Shown: one piece after another, positions 42,922 to 54,249 of the stretch | Numbering within the stretch: the first letter of the stretch is position 1 | How the letters are laid out: every line of letters begins with the position of its first letter | Source: Eonycteris spelaea | Taxonomy: Eukaryota; Chordata; Mammalia; Chiroptera; Pteropodidae | Length of the DNA stretch: 64,000 nucleotides | Direction of reading: 5' to 3' | Assembly (NCBI GenBank): GCA_003508835.1 | Contig: PUFA01000072.1 | Coordinates: 3,818,501-3,882,500, forward strand | Notes under the pieces: model-generated | Seen by the model: the letters and a program-made list of their open reading frames with translations, nothing else | Told to the model about the DNA's origin: nothing | Databases searched by the model: none | Position numbers and translations under genes: made by a program

Positions 42922-43264
42922 ATATGCAATGTGAGTGAGAAATAAACTTTCAAATGGCTGTTTTGTCCAGCCTGTTTCTGAATGGGACTTGTCTTGCAGT
43001 TGTATCTGCATAGTACTTTAAATAATATTTTTTAAAGTTAAATTGTTCACATAAAAAAAAAACAAAAAAACAAACCTACGTGAGGGGAAGCTCTTGGAAT
43101 AGCCGAATCCTCCCCTGTCCACTCCCTGCTCTTCGCAGCCAGGGCTTTGGAGGGGCCGCCACCTCCTTTTACAATAGCTGTCCCATTCGTCTCCCTGCCA
43201 AACTTGTCTCCACGCTGATGCCAAAGCGATGTTTCAACATGCAAATTTAATAACGTCTATTCCC

Positions 43265-43445
43265 TGTTCCAAGCCTGTTAGTGGAAACGTACAAAAATAC
43301 TTAGAGGGTCTGAAAAGATTGAGCATCAAAAGTATTGAAAGGAAAATTTTCACAACGTTATGTGATAGTTTCTGGGTGGTGGGATTGTGGATGATTTTAA
43401 TTTTCTTTTTAGTACTTTTCCATATTAGAATGGTAGAAAAAAAAA
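43265..43445 (+). mobile_element. Old L1 fragment
   Basis: Shows TTCTGGGTGGTGGGATTGTG, then GATTTTAATTTTCTTTTTAG, the 3' end pattern of old L1s, ending in an A-run. Confidence 0.6.
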
Positions 43446-43539
43446 AAACCCACATAATCAAAAGCCTTTTACTGGCTCCCAATTCTTAGTTGTCGCAGAT
43501 TAAGAAGGCCAAGGACCTTTGACAGTCTCTCCATTGACA

Positions 43540-43987
43540 GATCAAATTCAATGCCCTTCTCTTGGGATCTGGGCTGTCTGAAGTCATTTGCTTGGCCAAG
43601 AGAATGTGGCAGGAATGACATTCTGGGACTTCAAGCGTAGGTCATAAAGAGCTATGCGCTTTTACCGGGCTTTCTTGGGACACTCTCTGGGAGCTGTGGG
43701 CCATCACGAGGTAGCCCGGCACCTTGAAGTGTCCATACTCCAAGTGCAGCGGGGTCCAGTCCTTCAGTCTGCCCCGCCACGGCAGCAGACATGTGAATGA
43801 AGCCATTTGTGAATCCTTCAGACCAGCCCATCTGTCAGCTGAATACCACACAGTGACTTCAGTCAACACGGCATCGTGCAAAACAGTCACCCAACTGAGT
43901 TCTAGCAAAGTTCTTGATCCACGAAATCATGAGATAGAATGATTGTTGCTTTAAGTGTTCATTTAATTTGTTAGGTGGCGGTAGATA
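43540..43987 (+). mobile_element. MLT1-type solo LTR (ERVL-MaLR)
   Basis: Matches an old MaLR LTR: CTTGGCCAAGAGAATGTGGCA near the start, CATGTGAATGAAGCCATTTG in the middle, then ATCATGAGATAGAATGATTG and a TTAAGTGTTCATTTAATTTG end. A solo LTR; no internal coding region present. Confidence 0.7.
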
Positions 43988-43989
43988 GC

Positions 43990-44470
43990 TGTGTATTAGT
44001 TTCCTATTGCTGCTGTAACAAATTTGCACAAACTTAGTGCCTGAAAAGAACACAGATTTATTATCTGGAGTTCTGGAAACCTGGAGTGGGTCCCGTAGGC
44101 TAAACCCAAGGTGTCGGCAGGGCTGCATGTCCTCTGGAAGCTCCAGGAAGCATTCCCTTTCTTGCTGTTCACACTCTGTCCACAGTCCCGACTTGTGGCT
44201 CCCTTTTATCTTTCAAGCCAGCATTGGCAGGTCAAGTCCTTCTCACATGCTCTCACTCTGAACCTGGCTCTTCTGCCTCCCTCTTCCACATTTAAGGGCC
44301 CTTGCAATTATGTTGGACCCACCCAGATAATCTGGGGTGATCTCCTTATCCTAAGGTCACCTGATCAGCAAGCCCCCTCTGCCAAGTAATGTATCACGCT
44401 TCCTGTGGAGTAGGATTGGGCCTTTGGGGGTAGGGGCATCACTCTGCTGAGTAGAGTCTGTGAGCTCTTA
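43990..44470 (-). mobile_element. Solo LTR-type repeat (reverse), family not assigned
   Basis: Begins TGTATTAGTTTCCTATTGCTG, then ACAGATTTATTATCTGGAGT, GTGTCGGCAGGGCTGCATG, GGACCCACCCAGATAATCTG. This is a common old mammalian LTR-like repeat in reverse. It begins three bases after the MLT1-type LTR ends. No viral coding region present. Confidence 0.5.
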
Positions 44471-44601
44471 CAGTACAGAGGCTGTGAATTACCTGTGACT
44501 CCCCAAGGTATAGCAGAAAAGGCACTTAATGACAGGTATCCCCAGATACAGAGCTATGAATAAGATGGGAGATTTGTCCAGAAGGAGCGTGTACTCCAGA
44601 G

Positions 44602-44914
44602 CAGGGGGCAGCAAACTATGGTCCCCCGACTTTTTTTGGTACAGCTCACAAGCTAAGAATGAGTTTTACGATTTCAAGTGGTTCAAAAAATTCAAAAGAA
44701 TAATATTTTGTGCATGTGAAAATCACAGGAGATTTAATTTTAAGTGTCTCTAAACAGAATGTTATTGGAACGAAGCCATGCCCTCGTTTGTGCATCATCA
44801 ATAGCTGCTTTCTCGTTATATTAGTGGGGCTGAGGACTTGTGACAGAGACCATGTGGCTGCACGTCTAGAACAATGACTGCTTAGCCCTTTACAGAAGAA
44901 ATTGCTGATCCCTG
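44602..44914. mobile_element. hAT-Charlie non-autonomous element with target duplication
   Basis: Ends are CAGGGGGCAGCAAACTATGG and TTGCTGATCCCTG, inverted at the tips. 8-bp duplications flank it: CTCCAGAG at 44594-44601 and CTCTAGAC at 44915-44922 (6 of 8 match). The middle carries ATGTTATTGGAACGAAGCC and CTTGTGACAGAGACCATGTG. Same family as 49569-50972. Confidence 0.8.
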
Positions 44915-44930
44915 CTCTAGACTTGCCATG

Positions 44931-45105
44931 TGCAGTAGAATTTCGGTGACAGTGGAAATGTCCTCCCTCACACGTGGCGGTCACTAGCCACATGTGGCAC
45001 TTGAAGTGAGGCTGGTGCCACTGAAGAACTGACTTATGCTTTGCGTGATGATAAGTGATTTCGATTTAAAGAGCCACCTGTGACTACTGCATGGGACGGC
45101 TGAGC
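44931..45105. mobile_element. hAT-Charlie-type fragment
   Basis: Shows CAGTAGAATTTCGGTGACAG, CACTAGCCACATGTGGCACT, then GACTACTGCATGGGACGGCT. Another old hAT-type element, nearly touching the previous one. Confidence 0.6.
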
Positions 45106-45149
45106 GCTAGGAGGAGAGATGATGATTATGAAGATGCTGACAGTGATGC

Positions 45150-45330
45150 GATAGTTTCGTCATGTACCAGGAACTGTGCTGAGAGGGCAAGGATGATGCT
45201 CTTGCAATTTTTTTGTTTGTTTGTTTATGGAAGAGAAAATTGAAGCTTAGAGAGATTAAGTGACTCGCCTAAGGTCACATAGTTCAGGGAATAGCAAGGT
45301 GGAATCCAGGTAGACTAACTCCAGAGCTGT
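45150..45330 (-). repeat. MIR SINE (reverse)
   Basis: Shows TGTACCAGGAACTGTGCTGA, then TGAAGCTTAGAGAGATTAAG, then GACTCGCCTAAGGTCACATA. A small GTTTGTTTG run interrupts it. Confidence 0.8.
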
Positions 45331-46440
45331 CACTCTCACGTGAGACTATCCTGCTTCAGTAAAAGGAGACACGTACACATTGAATTATACCATGTAACAG
45401 AATGTGATGAGTGCTAGGCAGAAGTAAAAACAAGGTTGAGCAATGAAGGAAGAACATCTGACCAGGGAGGAAAGAGACATCTTCATGGGTGCCAAACCAC
45501 TTAAGTTGGGCTGTGACATTTGGGCAGGATTTTGACAGATAGCTATGTGCTTGTACGCATGGAGGACGCGATGTCCTAGACAAGGTGTGGTGTTGGGAAG
45601 GTGGACGAGGTGTTGATGGATTGAAGAGCAAGCCGGTTCGAAAACCCACGTGAGAACTTCATTAGCCAGGGACCACACAAGTTTTCCTGACAGATGGCTG
45701 CACTTCCTCTTTTCTATCAATAACAGCTATGTAAATGACCATGTCTCCCTTTTTGCTTTGACTGGAAGTTTAGCGTCAAACTCGAGCTTGACTATAGCAA
45801 CAGTAGGAAAACATTACAGCTCGAATATTTGTGTTTCAATATTCTCCCTTCTCCCCACTCCCCGCCATCCAAGCTTGATTTCTGCTCTTATTTCTGTTTT
45901 CCCTTATCTTAACATTTATTCTTATTCACATTTTAATATAATTTTATTATATGCTTATTTGTTGCAAAGCTCCTTCAGTCCTTTTGTAAATGTGTCTGGG
46001 TGTAAGTAACAAAATAGGTTCAAGCTAGGTGAGGATCTAGGGAGGATGCAAGAAGATGCGTCCGAAGAGAAGACAAGTCGTGTCAGGCACTGCACAGGGG
46101 GCTCAGGCAGTGGGTGGCTGTTTCTGCCTGGAAGAAGTATCCGCGAGCCAGCCAGGTGCATTCCCATGCTCTTTCCTCCGCAGCCTTGGCTGGGATCCTG
46201 GCAGCTCCCCACTCAGTTGTTGGAAACCTGGCAGTTGACCTGACGTCCGTCCCATGCTGCTGCCCCCTTGCTTCCTGGACTGGCTCTGGTGTCTTCTCCG
46301 AGTGTTAATTCCCAAACATCCTCCGTTTCAGTCTTGTTGTTGGCATCAGAGAACACGCTGGCATCCTATAACCTTTCTAAAGCATACCCTGATCAGGCTC
46401 CTCCTCTCCTTGAAGGTCTTTAGTTGCTCTCAGGTAAAAG
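45331..46440. other. Intergenic, no recognised feature
   Basis: Chance open frames on both strands, none recognisable. No repeat family assigned. Confidence 0.5.
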
Positions 46441-46449
46441 GTCAAGTTC

Positions 46450-46660
46450 ATGAGCTTGGCTCAAAGTCCTGGCTCACACCTCAGATCTACCTCTTCTTAG
46501 CTATATGGCTTTGGGCAAGTTAGTAAACTTCTCTATGCCCCAAATGCCTCACCTGTAAAACGGAAATAACAATAGTACCTACTGCAGAAGGCTCTGGTGA
46601 CGATTAGCTGAGTTAACATACATAAAACAAGAGAACGGCTCCCGGCACAAAGTCGCACCG
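46450..46660 (+). repeat. MIR SINE
   Basis: Forward MIR: GGCTTTGGGCAAGTTAGTAA, CCTCACCTGTAAAACGGAAA, TAGTACCTACTGCAGAAGGC, GATTAGCTGAGTTAACATAC. Confidence 0.85.
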
Positions 46661-46689
46661 TGCGTGTGTGTCAGCCTGATTGTCATGAA

Positions 46690-46960
46690 CTCGTCACACT
46701 CATCTTTTGCCAGTTCCCCGCACACCGTTTCTGGCGCCACGTGTCCTGAATTACTTGCAGTTTCCCAAATGCCCTCCAGCCTGTTCCCTCTTACCTTTAG
46801 GTGTTCCTCCCCACCCCAACCCCTTCACCAACCCTTCCTCTTTCTTGTGTCAGCTGAGATGCCACCTCCTCTGGGAAGCCATCCCTGACTACTCTCCCCC
46901 CTCCCTCCCGCATGTGAATTTTTGTGTCTCCCTCAGAGACCAGGGACCATGTGCGCCTCA
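46690..46960 (+). repeat. L2 (LINE-2) fragment
   Basis: Shows GAGATGCCACCTCCTCTGGG followed by AAGCCATCCCTGACTACTCT, the conserved L2 3' section, plus a CT-rich tail. Confidence 0.6.
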
Positions 46961-47164
46961 CCCTTGTAGGAATTGTCACAGTTTTTGGTGGCGTAGGTAC
47001 CCATTACATCATTGTTGATAAATGGATGACTGCCTTGGTCAACCGAGGTAATTGGAGACAAAAAATGTATGTGTTAGAATGATGCAAATCTGAAATAAGG
47101 TGACATGCAGTTCCAGCCACATAATTTTAAAGCTGGGGTGAATGCTAAACTGTTTACACCATTG

Positions 47165-47178
47165 CCACTTGGTGGCGC
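47165..47178 (+). promoter_or_regulatory. Candidate CTCF-binding motif (one mismatch)
   Basis: CCACTTGGTGGCGC on the plus strand; one mismatch (T for A) to CCASYAGRKGGCGC. Opposite orientation to the sites at 8683 and 28682. Confidence 0.45.
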
Positions 47179-47737
47179 CACTTTAGCTAGAAACCAACAA
47201 TACCCACAGGCCTTCTTTGGGGTCTTAAATTCCCGGGTGCTTCAGGACCTTGTGCTTTGCATAATAAGATGCTAGCACCTTATGTACCAGACTAGGACGG
47301 AAGGATTCATGGGTGATAGGAAAATGGGGAAGAGCAGGGGAATGCTGAGACAGGAACTTGGACTGTATCAAGGGGATTTGAAGATAAGAAATTTCTATGA
47401 GAACGTTGGGGGTGTGTGTGAGTTGGGGACCATGACCAGGAGCTAGCTGAAAATCCAGAATGCCAAACTCAGCTCAGAGGGCAAGGGTGTCGTGGAAGCA
47501 GGAGCGGGGGAAAGGAGAGAGACGTCAGTAGATAAGACCAATTTAGCAACCTGGAGTGAGGGAACATTCAGAAAGGGGCACCTGATTCCATCGTGGGATC
47601 CAAATCTAGGAGCAGGCAGGGTGGGGCAGCACACCAGGGTTCAGTGCAGAAGGGCCAGCCAAAAGAGCTGCTCAGCGATACCCATCATTCAGACTACTAC
47701 CTATAGATGTTGATTTCAAAGTGGAAAAGGCATATAG

Positions 47738-47965
47738 CAGGGGTCCCCAACCCCCGGCCGTGGACCGGACCAGTACCGGTCTGTGGCCTGTTAGGACTCA
47801 GGCCTCACAGCAGGAGATGAGTGACCAGCAAGCAAGCGAAGCTTCATCGGTATCTGCAGCTGCTCCCCAGCGCTAGCATCACCGCCTCAGCTCCACCTCA
47901 GATCATCAGGCATCAGATTCTCATCGGGCCCTGGTCCCTGGTGCCAAAAAGGTCGGGGACCGCTG
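47738..47965. mobile_element. MER1-type hAT-Charlie element with target duplication
   Basis: Begins CAGGGGTCCCCAACCCCCGG and ends GGTCGGGGACCGCTG, an inverted repeat pair. 8-bp duplications flank it: GCATATAG at 47730-47737 and GCATGTAG at 47966-47973 (7 of 8 match). Internal CGGACCAGTACCGGTCTGTG and GCCTCACAGCAGGAGATGAG agree with MER1. Complete but short (228 bp) and non-autonomous. Confidence 0.9.
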
Positions 47966-47973
47966 GCATGTAG

Positions 47974-49560
47974 TGTTTCTCAGTGTAGGTGTTAATTTTT
48001 CTACGATTTTCTTCAAGTTACAGAGGAGAATTTTTTGCGTTGGTCCTCTACGCAGAATGAGGTGGCCGCTGATGAGAGCAGCCTCTCTGGGCTGCCACCT
48101 GAATTCAGGTGTGCATGGACCAGAGTTGGTCCAAGTGTGGCCAGTGAGACTGGGCTCTCCAAGCACTTGTGACTTGTGACTGGGTCATCATGATCACAAG
48201 TCTCCTGGTCCTCCCTTCCTGGACGACTATGAAGACTATGCATTAACTAACAGGTCATTTCCTAATTATCCCAACAGGAGCCAAGAGACTTTTATACCAT
48301 TATTTTCCAGGACAGATAATGGACTTAGGTCAGTCAGAGTTCTCACATATAAGCAAAGAAACAAACCTTAGACGACCTAAGTAGAAACAGAATTTATTGA
48401 CATATAGTGGGGGAACTCACAGAACGTCTGGGAAGGTGTGAGAACCTGGCTTGGGGAATGTGCCGAGTGGGGATGACCTCAAAAGCATGTTGCGAAAGTG
48501 GCTGGGGAAGGGCACTGTTCAGGATTTGGCCCATGGGGGGTGGGTGGACACGCAGTCAGTGAAAACAATGCAGCCTTGACATTCTGTATATTTTCCCTGT
48601 GTCGTTTGATACAAGTTTCAAATGAGCGTTAAGCAGCATGACAGCTTTGTGATTACTTACTCTCTAGTCTCCTGCTGGCTGGTCCATGCAAATGTGTAGA
48701 AACGGCTCCAAGCATATGTCCCCTTTTTTGGCAGATCAGAAGTGTCATCTTGGTTTTTCAGTATCCCACCTGTGCTGAGACTTGCTTTGACTCTTTTTTC
48801 TCATGCCATCTCTTTGTAGCATCTGTCTCCTTCTCGAAACAATTGCTTCCCTTATCTTTTGTGCCCCCTATTCTCTCCTGGTTTGCTGCCTGCTTTGTAA
48901 ATGTACCTTCTGGGTCCCCTTCATCCCTTTATCCTCTCATTCTTGGCCTTTCTCATAGCACCTTCCTTCTTCCCTCCTCTCTCAAAGCCCTCTACTGGGA
49001 GGGATTTCAATTTATTCCCATTGCATCGTAATTAATCAGTTAATTTCAAAGCCCTTGGCTCTCTCCTAAACTCCCAACCAGCAAGCAACTGGAAAGCCCT
49101 CACGGATGTCCCATGGCCCCTCAAATTAAAAATATTCCACACTGAACCTGGTTCCATCCCATCTATCCCCGCTGCTCCACCCCTGTTCTCTGAACAAGTG
49201 AACTAGAGTAGCATCAATTCATTGTCCAAGTCCCAGGCATCATCCTTGAGCCCCCTCTCCCTGGTATTCTCCATAGCAATCCCTAGATTCTGTCACTCCT
49301 ATTCTTTAATATCTCTGAAATCTGTCCAGATCTATTCACCTGCATCAGAACATTTTGTTCCCCTAGTTTAAGCCATCACCACCCTTCACCTGTATCACTG
49401 AACAAACTCCTAACAAGTGTCCTTGCTCTGGGCTCCCTCACACTGCCTACTTTTGTCCTTGCTCCATTACGGGCAGCATGATGAAGTATGTTCTTGGCTG
49501 CATCTCCCTGCATGCAACCACTCGACGGAAGCCCAGTGGCTCTACGAAGAAAATTCAAAC
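47974..49560. other. Intergenic, no recognised gene
   Basis: Unassigned old sequence. 48740-49560 is pyrimidine-rich and may be a diverged LINE piece. No gene seen. Confidence 0.45.
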
Positions 49561-49568
49561 TTCTAAGG

Positions 49569-50972
49569 CAGGTTTGACAAACTGTGGTTTGTGGGTTGAC
49601 TGTGGCCTAGCACTTCTTCTTGTACAGCCTGCTAGCTAAGAATAATTCTTACATTTTTAATTGTTGAAAAAAATCAAAAGATTGTGATGTGAAAATTATA
49701 TGGACTTTATCCAAAATATACAAAGAAGTCTTCAAAGTCAACAAGAAAACAAACAACCCAGTGAAAAAAATGGGCAAAGGATACCTCACCAAAGAAGATA
49801 GAGAAGTGGCAAATAAACATATAAAAAGATGCTCAACGTCATAGGCTATTAAGGAATTGCAAATGAAAACAGCGATGAGTTACCACTGCACACCTAAAAG
49901 AATGTCTAAAATCCAAAATATTGTCAACATTTAATGCTGGTGAGGATGTGGAGCAATGGAAACAGTCATTCATTGCTGGTGGGAATGCAAAATGGCACAG
50001 CCCTTCTGGAAGACAGTTTGGCAGATCTTACCAAACTAAACATATTCTTGCCATAGGATCCAGCAATTGTGCTGCTTGGTATTTGCCCAAGTGAGCTAAA
50101 AACTTCAGTTCACATGAAAACCTGCATATGAATGTTTATAGAAGCTTTTTCATAATTGCCAAACTTGGAAGTAACAGAGATGTCCCTCGATAGGCGAATG
50201 GGTTAATAAATGGTGGCACATCCAGACAGTGGGCTATTATTCAGCACTATAGAGCAATGAGCTAGCAAGTCATGAAAAGATAAGGAAGCGCCTTCAATGC
50301 ATGATGCCAAGTGAAGGAAACCAGTCTGAAAGGCTGTATACCGTATGATTCCGCCCACGTGACACTCTGGAAAAGGCAGCTCTGGAGAATAAAGTGATCT
50401 GTGGTCGGCAGCAGCTGGTGGAAGAAGGGAGGGATAAATAATGGGACAGGGTGGATTTTTAAGGCAGTGAAACTATTCCGTGTAAAAGTATTCTGTGTGA
50501 TACCATAATAGTAAATACTCGTCATTATACATTTGTCAAGAACCAAGAATGTACAGCACCAAGGGCGAACCCTGATGTAACCTATGGATTTTAGTTAATA
50601 ATAAGGCATCAATATGGGCTCACCGATTATAATGAAGGTACCACACTCAACAAAATACTAACAGGGGACACTAGTTGATGAATAGGGTAGGGTGGTGTCT
50701 TGGAACTCTCTACTTTCTGCTCAATTTTTTTGCAGACTTAAAACTGCTAAAAAAATGGTGTATGAATTGAAAAGAAAAATTATATCAATTTCGAATTTCA
50801 GTGTTCTTAAAGTGTTATTGGGACACATCCACACCTTTCATGTACATATTGTCTATGGCGGCTTTTATGCTTTGACGGCTGAGTTGAGAAGTTGCCACAG
50901 TGACCAGATGACCAGAAAAGCCTAAAACATTTGCTACTTGGCCCTTTACAGGAAAGAACGTGCAGACCCCTG
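49569..50972. mobile_element. hAT-Charlie element split by an L1 insertion
   Basis: Left part 49569-49701 (CAGGTTTGACAAACTGTGG onward) and right part about 50774-50972 (ending AACGTGCAGACCCCTG) join into one element of the same family as 44602-44914. 8-bp duplications flank the whole: TTCTAAGG at 49561-49568 and GCCTAAGG at 50973-50980 (6 of 8 match). The L1 at 49702-50773 lies inside it. Confidence 0.85.
49702..50773 (+). mobile_element. L1 (LINE-1) 3' fragment nested in an hAT element
   Basis: Forward ORF2-end pattern without an intact frame: ATCCAAAATATACAAAGAAG, GGTGAGGATGTGGAGCAATG, GGCACAGCCCTTCTGGAAGA, then a 3' region reading AACTCTCTACTTTCTGCTCA and an A-run. Its target duplication is GAAAATTATAT at 49691-49701 and GAAAAATTATAT at 50774-50785. 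Confidence 0.88.
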
Positions 50973-50999
50973 GCCTAAGGCACATCCAGCTCTTCTGCA

Positions 51000-51385
51000 T
51001 CAGCCCATTGCCCACATTCTGCACCATCCAGCCTCATGCTGCCGTCTCCCATCTTAACCTTGTTCAGCAATCCCGAACCAGTTGCTCTAAAAATCCATGT
51101 TCTTGCCCATCAGTTTCCTCTGCTGGAAAGGCTGGACAGGACTCACTGGTTCCACTGCGTCCCAGCACCGCTGTTGGGTGGCCTTCCTGACCTCCAGGTC
51201 TGAATTAGGTGCCCCATCAATGTTCCTCCCTCGACATCCTCCTAATTTGGCCTTAATTCTGGAAAGCACCAGGTTCTTGCTGGCCCTCTGAGACCATGAG
51301 CTTTTGAGGGTGGGCCACGGCGCTTCACTTCTGCATCTCTGGCACCTGTGCTTGCTGTGTAGGTTCTCAGAAACATTTAAAAAGG
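51000..51385 (+). repeat. L2-like fragment
   Basis: CCTTCCTGACCTCCAGGTCT, GACCATGAGCTTTTGAGGGT and CATCTCTGGCACCTGTGCTT follow the L2 3' layout. Diverged. Confidence 0.5.
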
Positions 51386-51711
51386 CTTCTGGCCTGGTGT
51401 CCACGTGTGGATGGGCTTCACGATCTGCGAGCATGCTGAAACAGGAAGATGCATGTCACATATGTGCCCATTTGTGCATATTTTACGGGGAGAAAACCAT
51501 TGTTTTCATGAGCTTCTCAAATGGGACCATAACCAATTGTGTGTGTGTGTGTATCCTGGAAGAGGTATAGATACATGGTTCTGCCTCCAGACTGCATTCA
51601 GACTCAAGGCAGCAACAGCAGCTCTTCACTGGGTTTCTAGCCTGCCAACGTGCCCTGTGGACTTCAGCCCTGCCAGTGTCCCTAATCACACGAGCCAGTT
51701 CTTTAAAATAA

Positions 51712-51816
51712 CTCTCTCTCTCTCTCTGTCTCTCTCTCTCTGTCTGTCTCTCTCTCTGTCTGTCTCTCTCTGGCTCTGTCCTGTCTCTGTCTCTGTCTCT
51801 GTCTCTGTCTCTCTCC
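51712..51816. repeat. (TC)n with TG interruptions, simple repeat
   Basis: About 105 bases of CTCTCT with regularly spaced CTGTCT units that end as a clean (CTCTGT)n run. Confidence 0.95.
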
Positions 51817-52990
51817 TCAGTTCTCTGTAGAAACTAACATCACTCTCTGTCTCCCTTGTTGAACATTGGGATTTAAGTGTTATTTTGGATGAAGACAAGT
51901 TTCGGATGAAGATATTTTTACTTGGAAATCTCTTTAGCATTAGATCCAAGATTGCCACTCTTCTGGTTTTGTGGTTCTTATTTTCAATTAATCTCAAGAT
52001 AAACAGCCATTCTCAGTTTAGACAAGCATTTACCAGTGAGGAAATGAGGAAGGCTTGGCATTTGAATGCTTGCTGGAATTGGGTTAGGTGTGAAACCACA
52101 GCCCTGGGTGCCACAGGAAAACAAATGCTCAGCTCCACTGCACACCACAAATAGGTGAAAAGTTCTCCCTGAAAATCTAAAATATGTGGATAGCCCTTAG
52201 CAGTGGAAACTTTAAGCATAAGAAACACTAAGAATGGGCCAGCAAAGTATTCTTTCCTTCATGTATTGGTTCTTCGTTCCGTCTCTGCTTACTAAATGCA
52301 AGGCTGCTGTTTATTTTGTTTTTAAAATTGTTTGCTATTTTTTACATTGTAACAGCAATTAAGGAATTTTTTTTTTAAGAGAAAATTTTACTTATGACCC
52401 AACCACCCTAGAAACTTAACTTGTTGAGTTTTCAAGGACACAGGCCAAAGAAAGGCTGACAGACCTTGAATCAAGGCCAGAAGGCCTCTGGAAAAGGGGA
52501 AACCACAGAAAATACAGTGGAACAATGATCATTTCTGAAATGTAATTTACAAGTCGTTATCCTTGCAGCCAGGCAGCGGTCTTGAAAGAGCATTCACACC
52601 ATTTAGAAACCACTTGAGGCTGTTTGGTTTTCAGAGCAGCTGTCTCCAGGAACTCCAGGCTCAACTACCTACTGCCCAATTCTCTTTTGCACTTTGAAAG
52701 TTCCAGCCTATGAGGATTTGGCAGCTAGAACAAGGTTGAGCACGACTGACACAGGAAATGGCCCGTGGCTGGACTGGTGCCTGAATGCACTGAAATGGGG
52801 ACACACACTCCCAGGCCTTAGCAAGATCAGCTGTCACTCAAAGCACTCAGTTCAATGTCACCAGCTTGCTTGTTCCCTCATCTAAGTGTCTCGACTGTCT
52901 TAGGTAACACTAGGGGCGGGACACAGTACAACTCAAGTTTAACCATGTAGTTTGGGTAGTTCTTTAGGAAGGAGGGGAGAAGTGAGAAGC
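51817..52990. other. Intergenic, no recognised feature
   Basis: No gene, RNA or repeat family recognised. Confidence 0.5.
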
Positions 52991-52992
52991 AA

Positions 52993-53400
52993 ACTAACAT
53001 TTATTTATGTATCCTACACTATGATGGGCGCTTTATTTATGCCTGTGCTGCAAAGGAGAGTGATCGAAACCACTGCCTGTGTGGCCTTGGCCGTGTCGCT
53101 TAACTCCTCTATGCCTCATTTCCCTTCTGTAACAATACCAGTTAATAATAATACCTATGCCACAAGTTATTATGAAGATTAAATTAATTATATGTTCAAA
53201 GCACTTAGAACAGTTGCCAGGTTACATACTGCATGCTTGTACGTGTTGCCATTATTATCTTCACTGGTTTAATTTTAACCACAGCCCTGCTTATCTTTAT
53301 GATTGAGGAAACTGAGGCCATGGAGATTAAGTCAATACCGGAGATGGCAGAGCCTGAAACCAGACTCAGATTATGTGACTGCCCTGTTTTCTTCTCAGTA
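52993..53400 (-). repeat. MIR SINE (reverse) split by a second, forward MIR
   Basis: Outer MIR in reverse: AACATTTATTTATGTATCCT at its left, then from about 53255 TTTATGATTGAGGAAACTGA, GGCCATGGAGATTAAGTC and the remaining part. The inner piece is listed separately. Confidence 0.65.
53062..53250 (+). repeat. MIR SINE (forward) nested in another MIR
   Basis: GTGTGGCCTTGGCCGTGTCG, TATGCCTCATTTCCCTTCTG, AATAATACCTATGCCACAAG, AAGCACTTAGAACAGTTGCC: forward MIR core and tail. Confidence 0.75.
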
Positions 53401-53769
53401 CAGGATCAGGCCTGCTCAATGCTATCGAATTCCCTTGCTGCTTGCCAGTTCAGGTTCAGTTTATTAGCTCTTCTTGTACTGACAAGGTGAAATCCTATAT
53501 GACTGAGGCTCTGTCTTTAATCCTCCATCCTGGCCTTTTGTGAAGATATCACCCATCCCTGGCAAAAGGCCAATGGTCAGGCATGTGCGTGGAGGGTCCC
53601 CAGAGGAGAAACTTCCCTCCAGTCCCCTGCCTGTAGGCATAATGGTTTTTCTGATGTGCCTATGTTCTCTATCAAAAACCAGGGATAACCAAATGAAATA
53701 AAATGTTCTGACCACAGGACCCTTATTATAGCCTGTTGGATTTAGGGGAGCAGTTGGCTTTCTCCTAAG

Positions 53770-53990
53770 GGCAGGGCTGCCCAACAGAAATATAATACCA
53801 GCCATATGTGTAGTTAAAATTTCTAATAGCTAAAAAAAAAGTAAAAAAGGTGATATTAATCTTAAATATTTAACCTAATAGGTGCAAAATATTATTATTT
53901 CAAAAGGGAATCAAAACAAAAATGATCGATGAGGTAATTTATATATATTTTTGTATTGTTTAAATCCATTGTGTTTACACAGACAGCCCT
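53770..53990. mobile_element. hAT-Charlie-type fragment
   Basis: Shows GCCCAACAGAAATATAATAC, GTTAAAATTTCTAATAGCTA, TTAAATATTTAACCTAATAG: the 5' half of the family seen at 25655-25850. Confidence 0.5.
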
Positions 53991-54189
53991 TGGACCATAT
54001 ACCATGCGAGTACAACAGTCAGACACAATGATACTGTCCTCCAAGGGCCTTCGGTAATCCTTAGCAACTTTATATGTCTAAACCATTCCCTGCTTCCCCC
54101 GTTCTTCATCCACAAGCAAATACTCTGATGGAAAAAAATGGCTGAAGGAGTAAAGTCATATCCTCCTTCCAATCAACCTTGATCAGTGC

Positions 54190-54222
54190 AGTTTGTTTGT
54201 TTTGTTTGTTTTGTTTGTTTTG
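54190..54222. repeat. (TTTG)n simple repeat
   Basis: TTTG/TTTTG units over about 33 bases. Confidence 0.9.
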
Positions 54223-54249
54223 GCAGTTAAGCTTTCTCGTGAGGGTCAC

